Positions 50,752-61,899 of a stretch of DNA of 64,000 nucleotides are shown here, piece after piece. The DNA comes from Phytoseiulus persimilis (taxonomy: Eukaryota > Arthropoda > Arachnida > Mesostigmata > Phytoseiidae), in contig CM075104.1 of NCBI GenBank assembly GCA_037576195.1, positions 5,338,775 through 5,402,774 of the forward strand. Reading direction: 5' to 3'. Position 1 is the first letter of the stretch. The number at the start of each line of letters is the position of its first letter. The position numbers and the translations under genes are program-made. The notes beneath the pieces are model-generated. The model did no database searches and was not told the origin of the DNA. It worked only from the letters and a program-made list of their open reading frames with translations.

Positions 50752-51021
50752 ATGCTACGAAACAGCAGGAACCGATTCGAGCTGCCGGCCTGTCTGCTCG
50801 TTCTGATCCTTGTTTCCTCAGCTGGCGCAGCGACTCAAGGAGAATCTGTTTCTGGCAGCCAGGCTGAGGTAGAAGTTCCGCGAGAAAATTCGGGTGTTTT
50901 CCCCTCAAAAACAGAAATGCTCGATCCAATTTCAACCCCCAACTTGTGCTCCGGAATCCATATTCTCGTGAACCGTGATTCGGGTTTGAGAGATCGGTCA
51001 GCGTCCGTCTGTCAAATCTAG
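50752..51021 (+). other. Small open frame with signal-peptide-like start
   Basis: The 89-codon frame begins MLRNSRNRFELPACLLVLIL and continues VSSAGA: a basic n-region, a hydrophobic core of about 12 residues and a small-residue cleavage region (residues about 24-26). After that it is polar and ends without cysteine clusters or any domain. The start context is poor (C at -3). The same DNA offers an alternative reading: the pyrimidine-rich stretch ending in TCAG at 50,821 is a good splice acceptor, a short open exon LAQRLKENLFLAARL follows, and a donor-like GAG|GTAGAA stands at 50,867-50,872. The two readings are mutually exclusive and either may be chance. Confidence 0.15.
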
Positions 51022-51052
51022 TCGGTCGGTCGGTCGGTCGGTCGGTCGGTCG
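51021..51052 (+). repeat. (GTCG)8 microsatellite
   Basis: Eight perfect GTCG units, continuing into a degenerate AACGATCGATGG tail. GTCG/GGAC/GACA-type tetranucleotides recur as short patches elsewhere (about 7,850; 27,213; 47,095). Confidence 0.95.
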
Positions 51053-51059
51053 AACGATC

Positions 51060-53610
51060 GATGGATTAACGAGGTCCTGGAATACAGATCTGGCGGTTCC
51101 TTGGCATCGGTGGTTTTGTTCATGCCTCTATCTGTCCGCCAATTCGTTCATCCATCCGATATCGGTGGTATATGAGCATCGCTAGAACTTCGAGGCGATA
51201 TTCCCTCACCCCATCTGCATCCGCGCACTCAGTCGTTTCCTTGTTCCACCCGTTCTCGTGCTCCTCGCCACCTCTCCGCTCCGCCCTCGGCGGACCGTGA
51301 GTCAGGCACTAAATTCTCGCTGTCTTGTTGTAGAGATCGTTCCGCTGTTTGCTCTTCCGGGAACGAGGAGCTCAGCCGAGGGAACAATGAATCGACGACA
51401 GGAAATCGGGAACTCGTTTATGGCCTGTGGATGATTCCATCGGGTCGTCTGTCCGCCGGCCGCTCAGAACGCCTACCCTGGCTCCTTCCGACTGAAGCGC
51501 TGGCTCTGATTGACTGAACTCCTGTTCAATCGAGTAACAAGATTAGTTAGCAGCTGCGGAGCATCAGCGGCAGCTCCCGCTCTGTGGAGATAACGCGCTT
51601 ATCACAGCGATTGCGTGGAATAATTGTCTCGTCGGTCGTTGAATTTGGACCACCTACCTCACGGATCCAGCTCACGTCCCGCACCATAAAAGCTTGGTCG
51701 ACGTTTTTTCTTCCCTCAATCGTTCGATGATTGTGCTCGAGAGCCTTCCTCCGTCATCATTGCCACATCGAGACCATCTGCTCACTTTCGCGGAGCCCTG
51801 CGTGCGCGATGTCCACCACCATCATATTCAATTTCTCATAGTGCGCGAGAAGGTTCCTGTCCGCGTTCAGGTCGGGCTTTCGGAGCCGCTTCCGTGGCTT
51901 CCGATCCTCTCGCGTCGGGCACGGCCATGGTCCAACTCAGAGGGACGCGATTGAACCGCTCAAGGGACTGAGACCTGTTGCCGGAAGAGTTCTCTTGATC
52001 GGTTCCTTTTCCGACCGAATTCAGTCGATCCGTTCCCCGCGACCAAAGTTGGCGTCGAGAGGGTGGTTGGGCGCAATGACGCTCGGCGACGCGCTTTGCG
52101 TTTGTTCATTCGATCTCCGAGACGGGCTCCGCCGACGCTCATTGACTCGTTTCGACCATTCCGTCGTGCACGTACTTCAATAAGTTTTCAATTAGCAGCA
52201 GCGAGTCGCGGGGAAAGATGAGGAGCAGCAAAACGGCGCCGAGGAGCTCGAAAGATTCCACCGCTCTGGATATATATAGAAAAGCAGATCGTACGTCTTC
52301 GAAAGTGCCGCTACAACAACCATTGAAAACTTCGAACAGCCGAGTTCCCGGTCAGCCATTCTACCTCCGGCCCTCGTTCATCGTCCTGGAGCGTGTCGTC
52401 TTTTCGGAGTTTTCCAACTCCTCTGCGAAAGCCAGAGAAAAGGAGACGGCGAACGAAGCGGGGAATATAACTGTGAGAGAGTTGGACCGCACAGATGTGG
52501 CGTGTCGTGAACATGCGTCGTACCGCCCGGCTTCCGGAACACTCCTCTGGATCGAGCGTCTTTGATTCTGCGTTCCCAATGCACGGGAGCAGGAGCTACA
52601 ATCGTCGGGAGAGAGTTTGGAAATACCCGAAAAATGGAACATCCGAGATCGCTCTGAAAAGCTCTCGAGTCCCGGCGTCGATGGGAAACAACGCCACGGG
52701 TCTGTATTCGAGCAAGAGGAACATCGCCGAGACGGCACCGGATGAGGGGACAAATAGAAAAGCGCGGTTGAACTCGGCGCAGAACGAGGTGAGCGAAGCT
52801 GCGCATGAATCCGTGCTGCACTGTACGCGAGGGAGTCGTTTAATTTGGTATGCAAGTGTATGTAAATTCATAGCAACCATATCCGTTCCACAATCACCCA
52901 CTCGCTGACGCTCGCCATCTTGCGACCATAACGACAACTGTAAATGCCATTGTCTCTGCTTTTCGCCGCTTCGCCCCAGCATCTGCTGGTCAGACGCTTC
53001 GACGGACCAACTCCGACTCGGAATATTCAGAGCCCGAGAGACGAACACTCCTTTGGCCCCGACCGCTCCGGATGTTCCGCTGAGTAACGGTCCTGTCATT
53101 TAGGTCACGTAAGCATCCCGCTTTTTCATCAACGCGGATTCAGTCCACCTTGGAGGAAAACAGTTGTTTCGAAAGACTCCTCCCAACAAAGAACGATTCG
53201 AGTCGCCCGCGGATTCCAAGTCATGCATTTCACGCAACCGGCTACGGCGAGTCGCCGATGTACCCAACAACATCTCGAGGCTCGCTCTCATTCGGATGTT
53301 CGTGACCGAATTCGAAGTCGTAGCTCCGTTTGCTCCGACTTGCTGATCGTCCGAGACGCATCCCAGAACGTGGCTCCGCAAACATCGATGACCCATCTGC
53401 GAATGAGGACACTTCCGCTGTTCCGTCCGCGGGTTCCCTTGATTCGTGGGTCCGAAGGATAGGACGCACTCTCCGGGCTGAGATCTCGACAAACACAGGA
53501 AACGAGTGAATTTCAACTCATTCAGCTAAAAGTCCAACGGGCCAATCCGGCTTCTGCGGGAGATATGGCCAGAGCTTATCAAGATCTCGGACGTTGGTCT
53601 GTTTCTCGGA
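51060..53610. other. No recognisable gene
   Basis: A TATATATAG sequence at about 52,268-52,276 resembles a TATA box, but no gene start can be recognised after it. The frames at 52,218-52,565 (+) and 52,361-52,855 (-) overlap in antisense and lack domains. Confidence 0.3.
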
Positions 53611-53611
53611 G

Positions 53612-53625
53612 CCCCCCCCCCCCCC
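53612..53625 (+). repeat. C14 homopolymer
   Basis: Fourteen consecutive C, followed by a C/T-rich stretch to about 53,642. No GCGTAG-type motif lies beside it. Confidence 0.85.
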
Positions 53626-55204
53626 TCCTCTTCCCCACCCCCACAACCGAGGGTACCATGGAGGAACTGTGCAGACCGTTGCAAACACCAGAAATCGCCT
53701 GGAAGAGGTTCGTGGCGGGGTCAGTTTCGGGTGAGCTGCTAGAAGGAGCTCGCTGGACGACATTTCGACAACGAAATGAGGGGATGCTCCTTTCTGGTCC
53801 CGAGTTGGGATGAATAATGCTGCTACCTTTCGCATCGGACAGTTAGGTCTTGGCGTGGATGGATGACTGCATTATACTTTCAATGGTTTCTCCTCTGTGT
53901 CTCCCTTTTCGCTCGAAAACGAAAGTTCGCCGCAAAAGTAGAAGAGTCCGGCCGAAAGTGCAGTAAGTCTGATTTCCCTGAAGGTTATCTGCTGACGCTC
54001 CCTTGCCGCCACGGTTACCGCTCCCGCCAACGCCAAGGACGGCGGCCTTGACGAAGAACGACAGGGCCTATTCGTACAGAGCCGAGACTGCGAGAAAAAA
54101 AAACGCGGAGCTCCCAACGATTCTGCTGAGCGACGGAACGTTCGCCTTGTCGGGATGTCCGGGCCAGAGAGTCGGACAAAGCGACTCTTCATGAGCGACC
54201 TTGTTTCCCAAGTCAGACGGCCGGAGTGACTCCGAACCGAAAGCCAGAGTGATTCTGATATCCATCCGGCTTAGACCGCCCGATTTGGGAACGTGATTCC
54301 CATCCTGGAAACAATCTTCGTGGAGGTCGCGAAGGACACCGAACGAGAACAAGAAATGTCGGGACAGACGTCGCAGGAGACGCGGCCGAATACATAGACA
54401 TTTGCCGTCCCGGGGAGCTCAACGAGCGAGCTCGGGAGAGGCAAACTGTCCCTCGACAGCGATCTCCAAACAACGAGCGATCAGAAGCCCTCGGGGACAG
54501 GAGTAGGTACGTACAACGAGGGGCACAATGAGTGGGCACAAGTTTCTTATGCCCGCCATCAACCTGTCCGTGTTGTTGTCTTTTCCTTTCTGCTCGTCCC
54601 TCCCAACCGTCACGGGGCCCGGTTCGACTTGACGACCACCTGTCACTGTTTAAATATCCCGTTAGCGAAGAGCACTCGGCAAAATACCGAGCGAAATCAG
54701 CTTGTGAGAGGGGGATACGTGTTGCACGACTTTATCAGCCCCTGTCCACGGCTCCAAGCACGGTGTACGCATCCTCATGCAGTCCGGCCGCTCGCCTGCA
54801 GCGGGAACACGCAGGAAACAAATAGCTCGTCTCCCAGTCCTCCGGTGGCGCCGGGCCGGTTTGCTCCTCGCTTGTCCGGTGAACAGGGAAGGTGGGCCGC
54901 CGCCGCCTGTCGAAATCTTGTCGCGCTATCTCCCCACGGACAGCGTCTGAAAGCACGTTCTCCCGACAGCGACCATGACAACGACGACAGCGAGGACACT
55001 CGCTCGTCGGCAGAGCTCTACTGCTGGATTGAAATCTCCTGACTTCGCTCCTGAGCGATCCTCCGGCCGGTCTGGCTCGCTGCGGCGAAGCTTTTCGGTC
55101 GGGGCTTTGCAGCACGCGGCGGGCAAGATCGTGTAACACAGGAGAAAGTTCCTGGAAGGAAGGGAACGCGGGAGGCATCAAGTGTGAGATTTTCTTTCCC
55201 GGAC

Positions 55205-56053
55205 ATGCTCGGCAATCAGGCCCAACCCGACCTGGTTCTTGTGGGATCTCATCGCCGACTTGAGCCAGTTGCCAGGAGCTCCACTTCTCACCGACCGAGT
55301 GCTTGGTTGGCTGGCGTAACCGGTCGCGGGTGGCCTGCCGCATACATCCTCACAATGTTTCCCGGGGGAGTAATGCGCCTTTGGCTTTCTGGCTCGCGCG
55401 GTTTCTCTGCGCGCTGCCCGGCCCGTTGTTCGCTCGGTTGCTCGGCTGCTGGGTTGCCCAGCCACCGTGAGTCTAGTCCACAATCTTGGTCTCTATCAAC
55501 AGCGAGAACGCCCGAGGTCCGCCGTACGCAGTGGGCAGGTGATAGACCGGCTGACCACCCACTCAGTCGCTTACCAACCCCTCCAGCTACCCACCAAGTT
55601 CCGCACATCCTACTCACTGGACTAGCGCCTGCACCGACGTCTGGAATGAGAGACGGGTATGAAGGCACTCAGTCAGGTAGACGGAACATACAGGTCGTTC
55701 TTAGCTGCGTGGCGCGCTTGACACCCTCTCCATCGCAGCGAGCTCCAACTTGCTACGGGTTGGTCGATCTCTCGACTTTCATCGCGGTTCTCCTGTCCGC
55801 GGAAACGAAACGAGCGCTCGTGAGGCGAGAAAATCGAATCCGACCCATTCCAAACAGCCGAAACTCCGCCGCTCACTCCATAATGGGTCACATCGAGCGT
55901 TCTGTTCCTCGTCCTCATTTGGTGACATCTCGCCATGGAGTCAAGTCTGGTAATTCTCCGAGTCGCTCCATTCTCAATATGAAATATCTTCGTATCGAGC
56001 AGATGCTCTTTCTTCTACGAAACCTCCCTCGAATTTTGTTACAATGGTTCTGA
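55205..56053 (+). other. Longest open frame in the window (282 codons), unassigned
   Basis: From the ATG at 55,205 (G at -3) the frame runs 282 codons to a TGA at 56,051-56,053, beginning MLGNQAQPDLVLVGSHRRLE. It is rich in Ser, Arg, Pro and Leu, with no motif, no transmembrane segment beyond weak hydrophobic patches and no repeats. The opposite strand is also open over much of the same DNA (a 202-codon frame at 54,735-55,343 and one of 126 codons at 55,288-55,668). That points to local scarcity of stop codons in G+C-rich sequence rather than to a gene. No promoter or splice signals were found. Confidence 0.15.
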
Positions 56054-56059
56054 AGAAAG

Positions 56060-59000
56060 CGGCGAAACCGGTCTAATCCCTTAGTGGGTAATTCGCTGGA
56101 CAGTCAAGCGTCCACTGAGGCTTCATCGTGTTCCTCTCGTTCACAAAATCGGACCATGTTTCATTCTCAATGAGCGCCGCCTAACGGCCGCTCACGGTGT
56201 GGCTTCAAGAGGTGGTCAGATTCGGAGCTTCTGCTGAGCTGCCCGCTACGCTCGGCTTCAAATTAATTTAAACGAAACATCGCGAACCAGTATCGCCTCG
56301 TTAGACAAAGTGTGAGACAACGAGTGCGCCGGTTGGATCTTCATATTTCGCTGTGCGCGCAGCTCGAACGCGACGCCTGTTAGTTTATGAGCTATACATT
56401 TTTCACACCCATGCCCGACAACAGCTGTCGGCACCGAAAAGGCCGCCACTGGATAGATGTTTCTTGATCCTCTTTCGGGATCGATCCACGTGCCCGGCAG
56501 ATCATCATCGATATTTCTTGAGCGTAATCGTTACACGCGGAAGATTGGGCAAGAGAAAGTTTCCGGGCATTCACTCGGAATAAACTGCTGTCACGACTCG
56601 AGTTTTCAGCACAGCAGCGAGTCGAGCTTATGTGCACTCCCACCTAGGCGTCAGTCCTGGTTGTCCTTCCATGGATGACCCTGGATTCTCGATGGACCAC
56701 GTTGGGAAATAATGCTCAGTGGATCCCTGAATATTCTAGCATTTCGAGGGATGAGCCGAGAGCGGGGATCGAAGCCATCGGTCTCTCAGCGATCAGGAGA
56801 TGACCTCCACGACACGAAGCGGCGCTTCCACCGTTCTTCGTCGTAACAAAACCTGGAAGCCGCTCGAAATGGAAAGCGTCTGATACTGATGGCGCGAAGA
56901 GAACGAATCACGTCGACCAGCCTACGGCGAAGCTCTCAAAGCGTCGAGAATGAGCTCACGGGATGGACTGGGAACATTCCGCCAATGATCAAGGGTTCGC
57001 AGTTGGTTCCAGAAAACCACGTCGGATGAGAACTGGACATAGATTGAGATCGGCGGTCAACTTCGGCGATGACATTCGCAAGAGCCGACTCGTCTAAATG
57101 ATAGAGTGAGAACTAATCCGATCTGAGTTTCGCTATCACACGAGTTGAGCTGTGCTTTTTCTTCCTGATGCTGTCCTCTTGGGAAACGGCTCGAACAACA
57201 AAGGACAACTCTGTCCGGATACAACAACGCCGGTTGGTGGACTTATTTGGCGGATTCGTGTCAACGTTCATTTAAACGCTTCATTCAAGACCCAACATGG
57301 GATTGGCAGGCGTTAATCTTCAGATTGTTCGGCTGACAATGACGCGGTCTTATCTTGATCGGCTTAGTGTGTTACGATAAACACGACCCCTCGACTGGAA
57401 TCTTTGAGCTCCCCACTTGAGCGATTCCTGTCCGATCTAATTTGGCGGAACGCCTCGGTCGAAGACAATATTCAACAGATCGTATTTCCTGATCGTGAGC
57501 AGATTTGAACCTCGGAAGACCATCGGCGTTCTTCAACTCATTGAACTTGAGAAGTGAACTCGAATCAAGTAAGGTTGGCTTAACCGAATCGAACCGCTGC
57601 TTTGAAGGGCGCTCCGGATTCCGATCGAACTTTCCACAGTTCTCAAGTCGAATTACTTTCCAGGATCCTTTTCCCCGGAAATCCTCAGCGAACCACTTTT
57701 GAGATTCTTTAAATTTTGGAGGGGTGTTTCTTCTTCCGCTCTTGAGTGATTAACTTTGGGCGCTCGGATCGGATAAACTGTTTAGCTGTGACCAGAACCT
57801 CCGGGCTTCCATCTGTGATGGACTTTTAAGGTTCGCTTGAGGGGGGGTCATGGCTACCAGTAGCAGCCGCGGGAAGTAATAGTAAGGTGCGGTTCGTGCG
57901 TTTTCGCGCCGCGCCGTCAGTGAAATTGTCGTTCGGTTGACGCTCGTCGGAGATCCTCTCGCTCGCCTCACTGAATGAATGGTTCATCGCCTTTTGTGGC
58001 GAAGATGATTCCGCGGGTTAAGAAGCAATCGTTTGTAACGAAACTCATTGCCGACACCGCTCCGATTTATTGAAACGTTTGCTCGAGTGGCATCGATGCG
58101 TTCGCTCGCGCAGACCCGGGGATATCGAGACCACATGCGACTCTTTCTGTTCCCAGAAGAATGCAGAGCCTTGGCCGGGAAAGCAGCTCAGGTGGGAAAA
58201 CTCCCTCCTCGTTTTGGAGGGAACGCACGGCGAAGTCGGCGGCTGGCGACTTCTCTCCCGGAGCAACAATGTCAGCGGTGCCCCCGGGAACCGATTTTGA
58301 GAAGGAGCTCCCAGCAGCGAGGTCTCGTGCGACCGGGCCAAGCGGTGGGTCGGAGCTGAGGTCGTGATCCACCGCGGCAGATGGCCCGGATCACGAACTA
58401 ACGGCTGCACAGAAATCAGAAATTACCGGCGACCGATAACATGAAATCAGCAACTGTTCTACCGAGCAGATGGAAGGATTTACGAACGAAGAAGGAGGCA
58501 CGTGGGCTGAAAGCACCCGTTCAACTTCTCCATCGGTGGGGACTGGGACCCTGGGCTGCTGGGTTGAGGTTTTCCGAGCGATTCCATCGACTAGGAGATT
58601 CACTGCTGCCCGAATATTGACAGTGGACAACTCTCTGAGAGGGGCCACGAGTTCATCGCTCCATTCCGCTGTCGCGCAGCCGGTTGCAAGGCGCGCTTGC
58701 TGCCCCAAGGGACAGGGCTCCGAACCTGTGAGGTAGCAGGTTGGGAAACTTGCGCGTTTTCTTCGGGAAAGAGTTGTCTCAGCGCACATTGTGGAAAGCG
58801 GATCTAACGATTTAATGGGTCTTCCGTGTAATCTTATTCGTTTACTTCTTGTAGCTGGAGGTCGGACCGCCGTTCCCGCAGCCGAGTTCTGGACTCTCTC
58901 CTCGTCGGGTCTCTCACCGCCGGTTCCGTCTGCCTGTCAGGGGAGGGCGTTTAGAGAGCAGCGAAACAAAAAGACACAACGGGGAAACCAACTTCGCAAA

Positions 59001-60600
59001 CACTCGCGCACCTTGTGGAAACATTGAGGTTGACGTCTATAGTGCGCCTCTCCGTAAGCGTGGATGGGGTCAGGTCGACATAAGTTCCTCTACCTCCGTA
59101 TGTGCATACGCTTCCGCTGCGGGCAGCGCAATAAATAACTGTCTGAAGGTATGTGCCGGCCCGGACGCGCGCTCCCGTCTTGCTGTTTGCAGCTGGCCAG
59201 CGGGAGGAAGCAGTTGTGATTTTGTTCCAAGTTGATTTAGCGAAAAACGTTCCATCCACAAACGTCGCGGCCACGGAGGCTAGCTTCTCGTATTTCCCCA
59301 AGCCGTCCCCTATTGACAACCAGTCGTCTTCCGGCGATGCTTTCGCTATCGACTTTCGGGAAGTTCCACGCTCGGGTTTCGCGATAGAGCTCCCTCGAAG
59401 CGACTCAGGCGCCCTCCACTCTAGTTCGAGAGACTCCGCTCGGAGTCAGAATTGGTTCCGGATGCGAATCCCTCAAAATCGTGGTTTTGCAACGACAACG
59501 GCTCCTGGATTGTTCCACATCTGCTGTGTCCCATCGAAACGCGCCAGTATTCCCTAATCCGGAGGGCAGTCCCTCGTTGAGTTTGCTATCCTCAGCATGG
59601 TGTGTTTGTGGTTCCGATCGCTTACTCGCTCGTTTGTTGACCACCGTTTGGCTGTCTGGGGAGAAGTTCCTGTCTTGGTTACGGTCGGCGTTGATTTATG
59701 GGGACATCTCTGAACGGTGCCATGGAAAACGGTTTCTATTGTTCTAGAACTCTTTAGAAAATGTTACTAAACCAATCAACAGAAGCGAAAACAAGTTCCC
59801 TTGATTCGTTCGCTGATGCCGGCTCGCTCGCTCGCAGGCGGGCGGGCGTTTGGACGGCCACCGCCTGACCAGAGTTCAATGCCACCATCTAAAACGCTTC
59901 GAGTGTTTCCAATAGAGCTTGAAGGACCCTCGGAGTGGCGGTTCCAATTTACGGTGATGATTTGTGGCTGGCTCCGATCATTAGATAGACTGAATGAGTT
60001 CTTCCTGATTAGCTTAGTTGTAGCGGCGAGATTCATCAGGATTCAGCCATCGCGGAAGCCCTGGAAGACATCCGACGGACGGACGGCAGAGATTTCCGAG
60101 GCCGAATGTATCGACGTCTGCGAGGAAGAGCTCGCTCCGCAAACGATGGCGAAGAGGAGGACGGCGCGCAGAAAAAGCGGACAGCTCGCCCGTCGAGAGC
60201 TCTTTGAAGAAGGAACAGGCGGGCTCGCGAAGGGAACGGAATCGGCTGCAGGGTGCCGCTCTGTGTAAAAATTTAACTCCTCGTATCTGGGAGAGAGAGA
60301 GAACAGAAAATTCGCCCAAATCCGTTCTTCCTTTCCCCTGTTCCGTGTTGATGGTCAGCGAAACGGACGGCATCCCCGAGATCTTTCACAGGTCGACGAT
60401 TCAATCCTTCCTCCGCCACTATGACCTCAACCATTCGGACAACAACTGATGCCGGAAGACACTCAGGATTAGGAAACACTTTCAGACATACCGCGCTCAC
60501 GCTCCGAATGGAAAGTACTGATTGTGGAGCAGCTTGGGTTTCAGCCCCACCGTGCCGAGATCTAATGAGCAGCCCGAGGCGCTATTCTGCCGCATGACCA
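56060..60600. other. No recognisable gene
   Basis: The interval 56,700-57,500 is notably poor in open frames in all six directions. Elsewhere frames stay below 156 codons and lack motifs. A (GCTC)/(GGGC) patch occurs at about 59,821-59,851 and a short (GA)n at about 60,291-60,302. Confidence 0.3.
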
Positions 60601-60681
60601 CCTTGAAAATTGAATTTAAAATCCCGCAGGCCGCCGGTCCCGCTAGGCCGTTCGCCGAAGCGAGCGTTAGCCAAGCGAGCT

Positions 60682-61350
60682 ATGAGCCGACACACCGAAA
60701 GTAAAATCCAGACGGATCGTTCTGCCGGACAGCACACGGAGTATTCTAAATACAATAAAGCCTCGCAACGTTGCACAAAATACCCAGAGTCACAGGTTTT
60801 CCGTAGCCAATTTAGGCGAAGGGTAATTTCGATTGAAGCACTTGACATCTGCGAGAATTCCGGAACGCTATTCACATGCGTGAACCACAACTTTGCTCGA
60901 TGTTCCTCAAGAACGGGGACTGCAACAAAAAACTCGAATTTCGAATCCATATCAACTTGCTCGGTCCTGGTTTCTATTCCTGGTATGCCTATGATTCATG
61001 GCCGTCGTGGTCATTCAACGGTTCCAGTCATCCTGGATGAGATGATATCTCGGCATGTAATACTGATGTTCCGGTGGACATTCAATATAGAATTGGGCTA
61101 CTCTGTTGCATCGTGGAGACATGAGTGCACTTGTGCCAAGTGTCAAGCACGCGAGGATGAGATGGGCGCCAGTTTGTCTGTTGTGATCAACACTTGCTCA
61201 AAGCCTCGTTGGCACCCTCCCTCGCTGGGTTGCCACTTCTCGCGATGGGCGCGCTCTCTGATTTACGGCGAAGAGTTCGGGCTGTGTGGAAGCTTGCCGA
61301 GAACATGTATTGTTTCAATGCCTTCAGCTCTGCGCAGAGGCTTCTTTTGA
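60682..61350 (+). other. Unassigned 222-codon open frame
   Basis: The ATG at 60,682 (G at -3) opens 222 codons ending with a TGA at 61,348-61,350. The protein would begin MSRHTESKIQTDRSAGQH. It is relatively cysteine-rich, including a C-T-C-A-K-C cluster near residue 153, but no complete zinc-binding pattern can be made out. Unlike the 55 kb frame it lies in DNA of average composition, where so long a frame is less expected by chance. A shorter frame is open on the other strand for part of it (60,582-60,950). I recognise no family. Confidence 0.15.
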
Positions 61351-61870
61351 AGCGTGGTGCCAATCAAGCCAAGTCGTGTGAGCTTCCATGTGTCCCGTCA
61401 TCTTCGGAGCTCCGGGAGTCGAAAGTAAGATGAAGGTAACTACGAACTTTCCCTTGCCGCATCAGCTGCGCGGATTATACTGGAGCTTAGATCGCGCAGT
61501 TTTTCTTCTTGCTTCTCGCAAGGCACTCCTGTAGCAACGCTGAGCTATACTTGCCGGCATCATTAAAAGTTGACGAGGATCCGCGGACCGACTCGAGACG
61601 AGTTCCCTTCTCCGATTCCCTGAGATCTGACATCTGACGATTCTTGAAGCTCGAGTCGAGCGGATCGACGGGTTTCGAAAATGTGATCTAGGTGAGACAT
61701 TCAACGCCAAAAACGACGACTTCGGAATCAGAGAGAGGGTTCCGGTTGACTTCACCACGGTCGGCAGACTCCCTGGTTTCCGATTCGATTTCAGCGTTAG
61801 ACTCCCTTGATTGAGATTGTTGCTGCTCTGGGAATCGTAGGGTTCAAGTGAAGCAGAACCTTGGGTTTGA

Positions 61871-61891
61871 GGGGGGGGGGGGGGGGGGGGG
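61871..61891 (+). repeat. G21 homopolymer
   Basis: Twenty-one consecutive G, flanked by TTTGA and ACACC. It is the third such tract in 15 kb and a possible G-quadruplex former. Confidence 0.85.
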
Positions 61892-61899
61892 ACACCATA

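Noticed and set aside
57560-57600. GTAAGGTTGGCTTAACCG as a mariner-type terminal repeat; minus-strand GGTTCAAATC and GGTTCGATTC nearby as tRNA B boxes
   Set aside because: No partner repeat was found, and the B-box-like words have no complementary T stem or A box.
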